This document shows positions 7,258 through 15,511 of a stretch of DNA of 42,912 bases, one piece after another. The position numbers and the translations under genes were made by a program. The notes beneath the pieces are model-generated. The model was not told the DNA's origin and did no database searches. It was given only the letters and a program-made list of their open reading frames with translations. The stretch is from Campylobacterota bacterium. Lineage in GTDB: Bacteria > Campylobacterota > Campylobacteria > Campylobacterales > Sulfurovaceae. How positions within the stretch are numbered: the first letter of the stretch is position 1; each line of letters begins with the position of its first letter. The DNA lies in contig QKDN01000066.1 of the NCBI GenBank assembly GCA_003252535.1, positions 1 through 42,912 on the forward strand. The letters run 5' to 3'.

Positions 7258-7385
7258 AAGCACTCCTGGATTTGATAGTGACATCATAGGTAAAACTAGC
7301 TTAATCTGCCAGTAAATATGTCAAATATCCATATTTTTTTACCAATGTTAGATATCATAATACAAATGAATTTTGGAGAATTATG

Positions 7386-7781
7386 ATGAGCTATGAGATA
7401 GAACTGGACAGGGAAGCACTGAGAGAAAAACTGACACAGCTTGAGTATGACGTATGCCTCAACCACGGTACGGAACCGCCGTTCCGCAACCTCTACTGGG
7501 ACAACAAGAGCGATGGCACCTACCGCTGCAAATGCTGCGATACGCCGCTCTTCGAGTCAAGTACGAAGTTCGATTCCGGGACGGGGTGGCCGAGCTACTT
7601 CGCCCCCATCGACCGCAAGCTCATCGAGCTCATACGCGACACTTCCCACGGCATGGTACGCACCGAGGCAAGATGCGCCAAATGCGGCTCCCACCTCGGT
7701 CACGTCTTCCCCGACGGTCCAGCACCGACGGGTGAGAGGTACTGTATCAACTCTGCTTCGCTCTCTTTTGATAAGGAGTAG
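7386..7781 (+). CDS. msrB: Peptide-methionine (R)-S-oxide reductase MsrB
   Basis: A 131-aa MsrB that reduces methionine-R-sulfoxide in oxidised proteins using thioredoxin. The two zinc CxxC pairs (CKCC and CAKCG) are present, along with the active site [20 protein letters not shown] and the catalytic Cys in RYCINSASL. It is a single-domain protein, not fused to MsrA. ATG codons at 7383 and 7386 are both possible; GGAG at 7375-7378 gives better spacing to 7386. A -10-like CATAAT is at 7356-7361. There is no signal peptide, so it is cytoplasmic. Confidence 0.95.
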   Translation: MSYEIELDREALREKLTQLEYDVCLNHGTEPPFRNLYWDNKSDGTYRCKCCDTPLFESSTKFDSGTGWPSYFAPIDRKLIELIRDTSHGMVRTEARCAKCGSHLGHVFPDGPAPTGERYCINSASLSFDKE

Positions 7782-7817
7782 GAAGTTAAAGGCCGTGGTC
7801 TTATCGTTCTGGTATTG

Positions 7818-7898
7818 TCATGCCAGACTCGATCCTGCATCCACTGCGTTCAGCAGCATTACCGGACTCGGTCATCCTCGGGCTTGAACTGAGGTTGG
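7818..7898. repeat. Two further GTCAT-type palindromic half-units
   Basis: Units at 7818-7842 (GTCATGCCAGACTCGATCCT...) and 7871-7898 (GTCATCCTCGGGCTTGAACT...) follow the widespread GTCAT-CC-GG-CTTGA-CC-GG pattern, each a self-complementary half-palindrome. They fill much of the 195-nt gap between msrB and the AT-rich gene pair. The gap otherwise shows only a ribosome-binding site for the next gene. Confidence 0.5.
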
Positions 7899-7976
7899 GA
7901 GTGTTGCAGTCGATACAATTTTTCATCGAGACAATGGGAACGAAGAGAAAATGTGTGACAAGGAAAGGAGTAATAT

Positions 7977-8426
7977 ATGATCGAAATAAAGAAGTTCGGA
8001 AAGCTGCGACTTCGTAAACTACTGGAAAACAGAAAACTATTCAAAGCATGGAATACTGAATACCTGGGTAGAACATGGCTAGGGGAAGAGTATATTTTCA
8101 GTCATGCATTACGTTTATATTCAAAGCCATTTACAACGAAATCATTAGCGATTGAACTTGAAGCGATCAACATATCAGAGATCAATAGGATCAGTTTGGC
8201 TCTTGAAATAGACCTTTCAGCAATGAATAGCAAAAATGACTGTGATAACTTGTTTGGTGAACCCATTGCAACCAAAGTTTATATGGATGACAGAAAAACA
8301 TATGTATATTTTACAGCTGGAAAAGAGTATGAAGTGACTTTTACCATCTATAATAAAGGAGGTTTAGTCTACTTTACCATGGCCACAATGGATGTAGCTT
8401 ATTACAGAGATTTGTTAGAAAACTAG
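7977..8426 (+). CDS. Unknown AT-rich 149-aa protein preceding the Imm42-like gene
   Basis: A 149-aa protein with no signal peptide or membrane segment. The N-terminal 25 residues are basic (KKFGKLRLRKLLENRK), followed by a probable mixed alpha/beta domain ending in a run of beta-strand-like segments (TYVYFTAGKEYEVTFTIY, GLVYFTMATM). I do not recognise a family. ATG 7977 has a strong AAGGAGTAAT upstream. Codon and base use are more AT-rich than the surroundings. It ends 16 nt before the Imm42-like gene and is presumably co-transcribed; by context it may be another immunity or antitoxin-type protein, which is inference only. Confidence 0.6.
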   Translation: MIEIKKFGKLRLRKLLENRKLFKAWNTEYLGRTWLGEEYIFSHALRLYSKPFTTKSLAIELEAINISEINRISLALEIDLSAMNSKNDCDNLFGEPIATKVYMDDRKTYVYFTAGKEYEVTFTIYNKGGLVYFTMATMDVAYYRDLLEN

Positions 8427-8442
8427 TGAAATAGGATTGGTT

Positions 8443-9375
8443 ATGACATTCGGCAATAAAGAACATTTCGCAGTAGAGATCGAAAAAGACCCGACCTATC
8501 TTTTCCCGGGATACGCCAAAGTCAGGATATGGGCTGAAGGACTTTATCTGGGAGACTTTGATGATGTGGCATATCTGAGTGCTTTGTTTGCCTCGCTCGA
8601 AGGTGACATGGAAAGAATCAAAGTGTTGCCGCTCAGTTGTCAGTGTATGAGCCCAGAAGAGGTGTTTATCGAGCGTTTCGATAGACAAGATGAGTCAGAT
8701 TACAAAGAAGAGTTAGACTCGTATAATATGTTGTGTACAGATACATTCGATGATTTTCTTGTCTTGGGCTACCAAACAAATGATGAAAAGATGATATGGG
8801 TCTGGAGATTATGTGAGGATCACTATTCGAACTATCCCGATTATCCTCCGGGAATACTTACTGCCAGGTTGAACATTGCATCAGTTGTGGATGTCGTGCA
8901 CCGTGCAAAGAGCTACCTGAAAGAGATAGCCTGGCTGGATCGCATAAGGCTGAATGATTATGAAAAATGGGCTGATGCGAACCAGAACTTTTCTCTGTAC
9001 GACTATCTCTTTGGCGTCGTCAAAACCAATCAGCTTGCCGATGATATCTATATTGCATTCCTGAAAATGTTCTGGCCAGACTTTTACTGCATCGATGGGT
9101 GTGTTTTTCTCAAAGAGCAATTTGAACCAGAGTATTACGACAGACTTCTGAATGAAGGAACAAGCAGACAGGAGATAGAGAAGTGGATCAATCTGTTTTT
9201 TCTCGGTGGTATGATGCAGGAGAGTACGAGTGATGAAAGCATTCGATATTTGGCAATACACCTTACCAAGCTATGGGAGATGAAGCTCAAGGAGGATTTC
9301 CCGGATAAAGAATTTGATGTAAAATACTTTCATGACGAGGAAGACGGATATTTTGTCGTTTTTTCTCAGAGATGA
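8443..9375 (+). CDS. Imm42-like immunity protein with a C-terminal extension
   Basis: A 310-aa protein. Residues 1 to about 150 resemble the Imm42 immunity family of polymorphic toxin systems: an FGNKEHFAVEIE start, a beta-rich segment with LYLGDFDDVAYLSAL, and a DTFDDFLVLGY..WVWRL core. This is recognised from memory of the family pattern. The remaining 160 residues, with many aromatic and acidic residues, are not assigned and make the protein about twice the usual length. Start ATG 8443 follows AGGATTGGTT; the longer TTG start at 8437 is less likely. No toxin gene is adjacent, so it would be an orphan immunity gene. Confidence 0.55.
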   Translation: MTFGNKEHFAVEIEKDPTYLFPGYAKVRIWAEGLYLGDFDDVAYLSALFASLEGDMERIKVLPLSCQCMSPEEVFIERFDRQDESDYKEELDSYNMLCTDTFDDFLVLGYQTNDEKMIWVWRLCEDHYSNYPDYPPGILTARLNIASVVDVVHRAKSYLKEIAWLDRIRLNDYEKWADANQNFSLYDYLFGVVKTNQLADDIYIAFLKMFWPDFYCIDGCVFLKEQFEPEYYDRLLNEGTSRQEIEKWINLFFLGGMMQESTSDESIRYLAIHLTKLWEMKLKEDFPDKEFDVKYFHDEEDGYFVVFSQR

Positions 9376-9380
9376 TCTGA

Positions 9381-9644
9381 TCACCCCCGCAGCTGCGCTG
9401 CAAGCCTCCCTATAGCCTCTTCCAGCTCCTCCCTGCTTTCGTAGACGAAACTGTGCTTCTCTTCACCCAGGTGGAGGAATATCCCGTATCCCGCTACCTC
9501 TACAACACCTTTGGACTCGGTATCGAGCCACTCGAGGCTCATCTGGGTCGTCTCGTCGCCGTGTCCGGTCATGACGATGGCGGCAGGGTAGAGCTGTGTG
9601 ATCATAGCAGTGTCGAATGTCTGGTCTTCTATGGTTATCTTCAT
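9381..9644 (-). CDS. Small conserved-looking protein, unknown function
   Basis: An 87-aa protein (MKITIEDQTFD start) predicted to be a compact alpha/beta domain: two or three strands (AAIVMTGHGDET, VVEVAGYGIFLHLG) and a C-terminal helix (SREELEEAIGRLAAQL). It has no signal or membrane segment and I recognise no family. ATG 9644 is used rather than the longer frame to 9662, though no good Shine-Dalgarno is visible for either. It is convergent with the Imm42-like gene and divergent from the yqeY-like gene. Confidence 0.6.
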   Translation of the reverse strand: MKITIEDQTFDTAMITQLYPAAIVMTGHGDETTQMSLEWLDTESKGVVEVAGYGIFLHLGEEKHSFVYESREELEEAIGRLAAQLRG

Positions 9645-9685
9645 GGGCGGTATTATACACAAAGCCTCTCAAAGTGAACTTTTCA

Positions 9686-9691
9686 TATAAT
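9686..9691 (+). promoter_or_regulatory. Putative -10 box for the yqeY-like gene
   Basis: TATAAT, 26 nt before the ATG at 9717, followed by a strong AGGAGAGG ribosome site at 9708-9715. The predicted leader is about 20 nt. No clear -35 box. Confidence 0.5.
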
Positions 9692-9716
9692 CGGAAAATT
9701 TTTCAAAGGAGAGGAT

Positions 9717-10160
9717 ATGAGCCTAAAAGAGAGGATCAAGAACGATATCAAAGAGGCGATGAGAGCCAAGGAGAACGCAAAACGCGATACCCTCAGAAAT
9801 ATCCAGACGATGATCAAACAGGTCGAGATCGACGAGCGCAGGGAGCTTGACGATAGCGAGGTCGAGAAGATACTCCTCAAGTATGCCAAGCAGAGAGAGG
9901 ATGCGATGGCACAGTTCCGTGATGGAGGCCGTGAAGACCTCGTGGCCAAAGAACAGGCAGAGCTCGATATACTGAGCGACTATATGCCCAAGCAGTTCAG
10001 CGACGATGAGCTCAAAGCTGCCCTCTCAGAAGTGATCGCATCGGTCGGCGCGGAGTCTATGAAGGACATCGGCAAGGTCATGGGAGCTGCCAAAGCAGCG
10101 ATCGGGAGCAATGCTGACGGCAGCCGTATCAATGCGATGGCGAAAAGTCTCCTGAGCTGA
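9717..10160 (+). CDS. yqeY: GatB/YqeY domain protein
   Basis: A 147-aa all-helical protein of the YqeY family, which resembles the tail domain of GatB amidotransferase and is thought to bind tRNA-related partners, though its role is not established. It shows the typical start SLKERIKNDIKEAMRAK, the KRDTLRNIQTMIKQVEIDERR segment, YAKQREDAMAQF and ILSDYMPKQFSDDEL. Full family length. It has its own likely promoter at 9686. Confidence 0.88.
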   Translation: MSLKERIKNDIKEAMRAKENAKRDTLRNIQTMIKQVEIDERRELDDSEVEKILLKYAKQREDAMAQFRDGGREDLVAKEQAELDILSDYMPKQFSDDELKAALSEVIASVGAESMKDIGKVMGAAKAAIGSNADGSRINAMAKSLLS

Positions 10161-10203
10161 GCCATTTCTCCCGCTTATAGGAGGAGTATTACAGATTTTT
10201 TGA

Positions 10204-10209
10204 TATACT
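10204..10209 (+). promoter_or_regulatory. Putative -10 box for the REC protein gene
   Basis: TATACT, 45 nt upstream of the chosen start at 10254, following a T-rich stretch. No clear -35 box. Confidence 0.4.
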
Positions 10210-10253
10210 AACGACTACAAGTGGATTATTGACCGGAGATGGGGGAGAGAGGC

Positions 10254-11387
10254 ATGCACATCAACTACAGCGGCGAGATAGAGACCGCAAAAGAGAAGCT
10301 TTCCAAAGCTTTGGGCAATGTCCCCATGATGGTGGATATCCTCAGGGAGATCTCCGGTTCCGACGAAGTAGACCTGCTCTTTTATGACAAAAAGGACAAA
10401 TCCTTCTATGACAAGATGAAAGGGAACGTCATCTCGCTGAGCTACCTTGAGGGGAAGGATGACAGCATGCTCTCCAAGGCATACCAGTTCTCCTCGGCAT
10501 ACTACTGTCCCCATACCCATTTCGACAAACACTACAATGTCTCTATCGACAACCCCTACAAGGTGCACATCACCTCACAGATCATCATGCCCCTCTCCAT
10601 CGACCACGAGGTGCTCGGGATCATACGGTTATCGAAGTTCAAATACATCTTCGAGATCGATATGCTCAGGAAGCTCCTGGAGCTTGAGAGTACCCTCGTC
10701 AAGATATTCCGTGAGGATATCGGCCGCAAAGTCGAAGAGTTCAATGTCGAATTCTTCTCGGTAGGTTCCGAAAAAGCATTCAATATCATCGACAAGATCA
10801 AAACGGAGCTCAAGCTCCTCGCCGACTACACACGCAATCCCGAGATCAACAAGCTCATCGCCAATGCGAACGAGAACATCGAAGCGATCTTCGACTATCT
10901 CAATCCTACCGCCTATATCGAACAGATCGAACAGGAGAGCAAAAAGCCCGTCATCGAGGAAGAGGCTATCGACCACGGCAAAAAGACCTACCATGTCCTC
11001 TTTGCCGACGATGTCGAGATGAACCTCCGTATCCTCAGCGCCATGATCAAGGGGGACAAGAGGTACAAGATATCGACCGCCAAAGACGGGATAGAGACAC
11101 TCCACAGGATCGAGGAAGCGAAATTCGAGAACGATCCTGTAGAGATACTCTTCCTCGACCACTATATGCCGGGCAAACTGGGGTTGGAAGTGGCACGGAG
11201 CATCAGGGACGACGAAGCGTTCGACGATGACACGCCTATCGCTATCGTCTCTATCACCAACGACCCGGCAGCGATCGAGTCCCACAAACACCTCTACGAC
11301 TACCACCTCTCCAAGCCTTTCGACCAGGATCGTCTCGTAGAGATACTCGAAGATATCCGCTCAAGGGCACAGCTCTCACAGCAGTAG
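10254..11387 (+). CDS. Response regulator with N-terminal unknown (GAF-like) domain and C-terminal REC domain
   Basis: A 377-aa cytoplasmic protein. Residues 1 to about 150 form an alpha/beta region reminiscent of a GAF-type sensor (SQIIMPLSIDHEVLGIIRLS); a helical linker follows to about 235. A receiver domain occupies about 245-370: acidic pair in VLFADDVEMN, phosphoacceptor Asp302 in ILFLDHYMPG, Ser in AIVSIT, Lys354 in LSKPF. The order is reversed from typical regulators and there is no DNA-binding or enzymatic output domain, so it may act as a phospho-switch or with a partner kinase encoded elsewhere. The start at 10254 follows a purine-rich GGGGGAGAGAGGC; ATG 10239 has its Shine-Dalgarno too close. 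Confidence 0.8.
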   Translation: MHINYSGEIETAKEKLSKALGNVPMMVDILREISGSDEVDLLFYDKKDKSFYDKMKGNVISLSYLEGKDDSMLSKAYQFSSAYYCPHTHFDKHYNVSIDNPYKVHITSQIIMPLSIDHEVLGIIRLSKFKYIFEIDMLRKLLELESTLVKIFREDIGRKVEEFNVEFFSVGSEKAFNIIDKIKTELKLLADYTRNPEINKLIANANENIEAIFDYLNPTAYIEQIEQESKKPVIEEEAIDHGKKTYHVLFADDVEMNLRILSAMIKGDKRYKISTAKDGIETLHRIEEAKFENDPVEILFLDHYMPGKLGLEVARSIRDDEAFDDDTPIAIVSITNDPAAIESHKHLYDYHLSKPFDQDRLVEILEDIRSRAQLSQQ

Positions 11388-11465
11388 TATTGCCGACAGG
11401 GGACTCCCCTGCTCTCTTGTCAAAGTATCTGGCGATCGAAAGAAGATATCCTCCAAGGAGATACG

Positions 11466-12224
11466 ATGAAGAAAAAACGGTACAAGAAAGAACTCTACGA
11501 ACTCCAGGTAGAACTGGTGAAGTTCCAGAAAGAGGTAATAGCCAAGAATCTCCAGGTCTGTATCATCCTCGAAGGGCGCGATACTGCCGGGAAGGACGGG
11601 GTGATCAAGAGATTCCTGCAGCATCTGAGCCCGCGGGAGGTGCGTACTGTAGCGCTGGGAAGACCTACCGAAAAGGATGCGATGTCATGGTACTTCCAGC
11701 GTTATGTGCCGCACCTCCCCTCGGGACAGGAGATCATCCTCTTCAACCGCAGCTGGTACAACCGCGCCGGAGTCGAGAGGGTGATGGGATTCTCCGGCAA
11801 AAGCCAGCTCGAGCACTTCTACGAGGAGGTGGGAAGTTTCGAGCAGATGCTGACCCACTCGGGGATAATATTCTTCAAGTACTATCTCGATATTTCCAGG
11901 GAGGAGCAGAAAAAACGCCTCGACGACCGCCAAAACAACCTCCTCAAGCAGTGGAAGCTCAGCCCCATCGACGGCAGGGCGCAGGAGCTCTGGGATGACT
12001 ACTCAAAGGCCAGGGACGATATGTTCAACCGCACGTCCTACACTTTCGCCCCGTGGTATGTGGTCAATGCCGATGACAAAAAAGAGGCCCGTATCAACCT
12101 CATCAAACACTTCCTCTCCAATATGGACTACAAACACAAGGATAGCAAGCTCCTCGCTTACAGGAGAGATATCGTCTGCGAATTCGACCCCAAATGCCAT
12201 GAGAAAGGGCTCATCCACAAATGA
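11466..12224 (+). CDS. ppk2: Polyphosphate kinase 2 (PPK2 family)
   Basis: A 252-aa P-loop kinase of the PPK2 family, which transfers phosphate between polyphosphate and nucleoside di- or monophosphates. Walker A is EGRDTAGKDG (residues 36-45); the lid and Walker B regions are LGRPTEKDAMSWYFQRY and LFNRSWYNRAGVERVMGF, followed by YYLDISREEQKKRLDDR and WYVVNADDKKEARINL. One domain only, so class I or III; NDP versus NMP preference is not resolvable by eye. ATG 11466 is preceded by AAGGAGATACG. It is convergent with the TetR gene. Confidence 0.92.
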   Translation: MKKKRYKKELYELQVELVKFQKEVIAKNLQVCIILEGRDTAGKDGVIKRFLQHLSPREVRTVALGRPTEKDAMSWYFQRYVPHLPSGQEIILFNRSWYNRAGVERVMGFSGKSQLEHFYEEVGSFEQMLTHSGIIFFKYYLDISREEQKKRLDDRQNNLLKQWKLSPIDGRAQELWDDYSKARDDMFNRTSYTFAPWYVVNADDKKEARINLIKHFLSNMDYKHKDSKLLAYRRDIVCEFDPKCHEKGLIHK

Positions 12225-12239
12225 TCTGCCTGGAGGGAG

Positions 12240-12851
12240 CTAGCCGCCTATAGCGGCAAGCTCTTCGAGTGCCTTGCGGGTGAGATAGGGGCGCATCGTC
12301 CCCTCGATGTGGCGGAATCCCCCGGCGAGGTTGCTCTCGTCCACCTCTATACCGAGGGTCTCGAGATGCGAATGCCAGAACTGGTTGCACAGCAATATGG
12401 TATCGGCGAGCTGTTCATAGACGTTCTCGTCGGGGATGTCGAAGTAGCCGTTGGCCGCAAGACCTCTCATGACGATACCGATCCGCTCCCTGTGCGCCCT
12501 GTTTTCATTGATGTAGCGCTCTTTGAGCACAGTATCACGAGAGAGGAGGAAGAGGAGCTCACGGTTGAAGAAACGGTACTCCCAGTAGACATTCGCCAGG
12601 TGTATCTGGTGCTCGTGGATATCGGCTATGGTGGCGGGGAGTTTGCTGTGGGGAAGTTTTGTCCTGGATATCATCTCCTCATAGAGAGCATAGACGATCG
12701 CTTCCCGGTTCCTGTAGTGGTAGTGGAGATTGCCGGGGCTCATCCCCAGTGCCTGCGCTATGTGGTTGGTCGTGGCGGCCTGGGTATTCCCCTCGTTGAA
12801 GAGCTTCAGAGCAGCGGAGAGTATCCTCCCCCTCGTCCCTGTCGCCCTCAC
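12240..12851 (-). CDS. TetR-family transcriptional regulator
   Basis: A 203-aa regulator. The N-terminal helix-turn-helix is clear: TRGRILSAALKLFNEGNTQAATTNHIAQALGMSPGNLHYHYRNREAIVYAL, a standard TetR_N layout (described here in parts: helix 1 ILSAALKLF, recognition helix MSPGNLHYHY). The C-terminal ligand-binding region is unassigned but helical. Start is GTG at 12851, which overlaps the yceI stop codon as GTGA; the longer frame to 12935 lies inside yceI. The overlap implies translational coupling to yceI, and it plausibly controls this two-gene operon. Confidence 0.85.
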   Translation of the reverse strand: MRATGTRGRILSAALKLFNEGNTQAATTNHIAQALGMSPGNLHYHYRNREAIVYALYEEMISRTKLPHSKLPATIADIHEHQIHLANVYWEYRFFNRELLFLLSRDTVLKERYINENRAHRERIGIVMRGLAANGYFDIPDENVYEQLADTILLCNQFWHSHLETLGIEVDESNLAGGFRHIEGTMRPYLTRKALEELAAIGG

Positions 12852-13417
12852 TTCTTCGCTATACCTTCGAGCTCTACGGAGATCGTCACCTCTTCGCCCA
12901 CGACGACACCGCCGGCTTCGAGCGCCTTGTTCCATTTCAGGCCGAAGTCACCGCGGTTGATCGTTCCGCTGAGCGATACACTGCTTCTCTCGCTGCCCCA
13001 CGGGTCTTTGATCGTGCCGGAGACCTCGGCATCGAGTGTCACGCTCTTGGTCACGCCGTGGATCGTGAGATCACCTGTCATCTTGCCGGCTACTGCGCTG
13101 ACCATCTTGAAGGTGATCTCAGGAAATTTCGCCGCATCGAAGAAGTCGGCGCTTCTGAGGTGGTCGTCCCTTTTGTCGATACCGGTATCGATCGAAGCAG
13201 CTTTGATCGTCCCTTCAAGAGCCTTGAGCTTGCCCTCTTCGAGGTCGTAGCTGCCGCTGAACTCTGCAAAGTTCCCTTTGACATTGCTTATCATCAGGTG
13301 TTTGATCTTGAACCCTACGCTTGAATGGGCGATATCCACATCGAAAGGTGTAGCATACAGCATCCCCGAGAGGAGCACAGCCGCGGTGAGTCTTTTGAAA
13401 AATCTCTCTTTTTTCAT
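12848..13417 (-). CDS. YceI-family periplasmic lipid-binding protein
   Basis: A 189-aa secreted protein with a signal peptide (residues 1-22, LLSGMLYATP) and a complete YceI lipocalin-like domain that binds isoprenoid-type lipids. Motifs: FDVDIAHSSVGFKIKHLMISNVKGNFAEFSG (in parts: DxAHSSVGF, KHLMISNVKG), DDHLRSADFFDAAKFPEITF, GDLTIHGVTKSVTLDAEV and FGLKWNKALEAGGVVVGEEVTISVELE. ATG 13417 has AAAAGGATCTAAG upstream. It is followed by the overlapping TetR gene, an uncommon regulator-last operon. Confidence 0.92.
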   Translation of the reverse strand: MKKERFFKRLTAAVLLSGMLYATPFDVDIAHSSVGFKIKHLMISNVKGNFAEFSGSYDLEEGKLKALEGTIKAASIDTGIDKRDDHLRSADFFDAAKFPEITFKMVSAVAGKMTGDLTIHGVTKSVTLDAEVSGTIKDPWGSERSSVSLSGTINRGDFGLKWNKALEAGGVVVGEEVTISVELEGIAKK

Positions 13418-13583
13418 CTTAGATCCTTTTTAGAGTAATTACACTAGAACAATAGCGTAATTTTGTATCGGATGTCAAGGGCAAAAGTCGCTTTACGCTC
13501 TCCGACCCGTATTTTAAGGATGAAACAATATCTTTTCGGCATAATCAAAAATAATATCATCATACACTATTGGACAGACAGCC

Positions 13584-15506
13584 TTGAAAAATATTTTTCT
13601 CAACAAGAGCACAAAAAAATTATTCCTGATCTTTCTCATCTTCTCCGTCGTCCTCTCTGTTGCCCATATTTTCATAGAAAAAATGCTCTTTGTGCACGGC
13701 GCCGAGGAGGTGGCACTCGACAACGCCATCAGCAAATCCAAAGAGAGGGAGATGCTCGTCAAGGGATTCCTCAGCCAGTCCGAAGACACGCTTCTCTCGC
13801 TTGCACGGCTCAAACTCTTCGAAGACTACCGCCTCAGGAGCGTCCCCAGGGACACCATCGTCGATATCTTCCTCTCTTCGACACTCCCCTGGCCATCTAT
13901 GACACAGCTGAGCTACATCGATGCCGCCGGCAAAGAGCAGGTCAGGATAGAGCGGACAGTTCCCCAGGCGGCCCCCATGATCATCCCCGTGGAGAAACTC
14001 GGCAACTACTCCGGCAACTACCTTTTCGAGCATTCAAAGGAAAAACCGTACGGCAAAGTATGGTTCTCCTCTATCGACCTGCACCAGGATGCCTGGGGTG
14101 TCCCGGTACTCCCCTATGAGCCCGAGATGAGCGCCATGCTCCCCCTTGCAGATACGAACGGCGTCTATGACGGTGTGATCGTCGTCACATACAATATGAA
14201 GAACTTCCTCCACAAACTTGCCAATGCACCGCTGTATGACATGATCATGTTCAATGACCGCGGCTACACGATCCACCATTATGACAATACAAAAAGCTGG
14301 GGATACTACACCGATCCCCGTTTCAATATCTCTGACGAGTTCCCTGGCACAAGTGAACGCATTCTCTCTTCAACGCTCTACCGGAACGAACATTTCGTCT
14401 CCAAGAAGTTCGACCTCCCTATTGATGGAGGGCTCAACCTGATCCTCCTTCTGAAGAAGACTTATCTCAAGGAACAGATCGATATCTCGCAGACACAGTA
14501 TATCCTTGTCTCGGTGATCATCTTCCTCCTCTCCCTGCTGCTCACCTTCATGACGGTCAAGTTTTTCAGTATCACCCTCCTCAACCTCGAAGAGGTACGC
14601 ACGCTCAATACGCGCCTCCAAAGTACACGAACGGAGCTCGAACAGCAGAGAGACGAGCTCGAGTCGATCTTCACGATAGCCCTTGAGGGGATCACGATAC
14701 TTGACCGCGAGGGGAATATCCTCCGGTTCAACAACAAATATGCCGAGATCGTAGGCTATTCGAAAGATATACTCAAGAACAAAAGATGGTTCGACTTCAT
14801 CAGCCAGGAGGACAGGGAAGAGGCTGACAAGGCCTATAAGAAGGCTCTCGAATATGGCTACTACGAGAATTTCGAAAGCAGTTACATCAACAAGGAGAAC
14901 GAACACAAAAGGCTCAAGTCCTCTATCGTCCTGATGCCCAGTCGGAACGAACTGCTCCTGACGACTGTCGACTATTCCGAACTGCACAACGCATACAAGC
15001 AGATCGAGAGACAGGCATACCTCGACGAGCTCACCCAGCTGCAGAACAGAAAATCGTACAACGAAAAGATCACTGAGCTCCTCCTGCAGTTCAAGAACTA
15101 CGATGTCCCATTCTCCATCCTCCTCTTTGACATCGACCACTTCAAGTCTGTCAACGACCAGTACGGCCATGACAGGGGCGACGAAGTGCTCAAAAGGCTC
15201 GGACAGCTTGTCAGGACAACTGTACGTTCGAGCGACCATATCTTCCGTATCGGCGGCGAGGAGTTCGTGATCCTCCAGCCGCACACCCAGCTCAAGGGTT
15301 CATTGATCTCTGCGGAGAACCTGAGAAAACGGGTAGAAAAAGAGCTTTGGATAGACGAAGGGAAAAATATCACCGTCAGCATAGGGGCGACGGAAGTACA
15401 GTCCGAAGACGGCGTAGAAAGTATCTTCAAGAGGGTCGATATCTGCCTCTATCATGCCAAGCAGCAGGGGAGGAACCGAGTCGTTTCCTCGGCGGAGGAG
15501 AAATAA
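13584..15506 (+). CDS. Membrane diguanylate cyclase: dCACHE-like sensor, PAS, GGDEF
   Basis: A 640-aa protein. TM1 is about residues 12-32 and TM2 about 307-330, flanking a periplasmic sensor of about 275 aa that looks like a double-CACHE domain. A coiled coil (340-362, LNTRLQSTRTELEQQRDEL) and a PAS domain (about 363-470, ALEGITILDREGNILRFNN) follow, then a GGDEF domain (about 480-635) with the active site GGEEF at 557-561. An RSSD I-site (548-551) sits five residues before it, so product inhibition by c-di-GMP is likely. No EAL domain. Start is TTG 13584; no ATG would retain TM1, and the Shine-Dalgarno is weak. It is convergent with trpC, 5 nt between stops. Confidence 0.88.
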   Translation: MKNIFLNKSTKKLFLIFLIFSVVLSVAHIFIEKMLFVHGAEEVALDNAISKSKEREMLVKGFLSQSEDTLLSLARLKLFEDYRLRSVPRDTIVDIFLSSTLPWPSMTQLSYIDAAGKEQVRIERTVPQAAPMIIPVEKLGNYSGNYLFEHSKEKPYGKVWFSSIDLHQDAWGVPVLPYEPEMSAMLPLADTNGVYDGVIVVTYNMKNFLHKLANAPLYDMIMFNDRGYTIHHYDNTKSWGYYTDPRFNISDEFPGTSERILSSTLYRNEHFVSKKFDLPIDGGLNLILLLKKTYLKEQIDISQTQYILVSVIIFLLSLLLTFMTVKFFSITLLNLEEVRTLNTRLQSTRTELEQQRDELESIFTIALEGITILDREGNILRFNNKYAEIVGYSKDILKNKRWFDFISQEDREEADKAYKKALEYGYYENFESSYINKENEHKRLKSSIVLMPSRNELLLTTVDYSELHNAYKQIERQAYLDELTQLQNRKSYNEKITELLLQFKNYDVPFSILLFDIDHFKSVNDQYGHDRGDEVLKRLGQLVRTTVRSSDHIFRIGGEEFVILQPHTQLKGSLISAENLRKRVEKELWIDEGKNITVSIGATEVQSEDGVESIFKRVDICLYHAKQQGRNRVVSSAEEK

Positions 15507-15511
15507 GCTTT

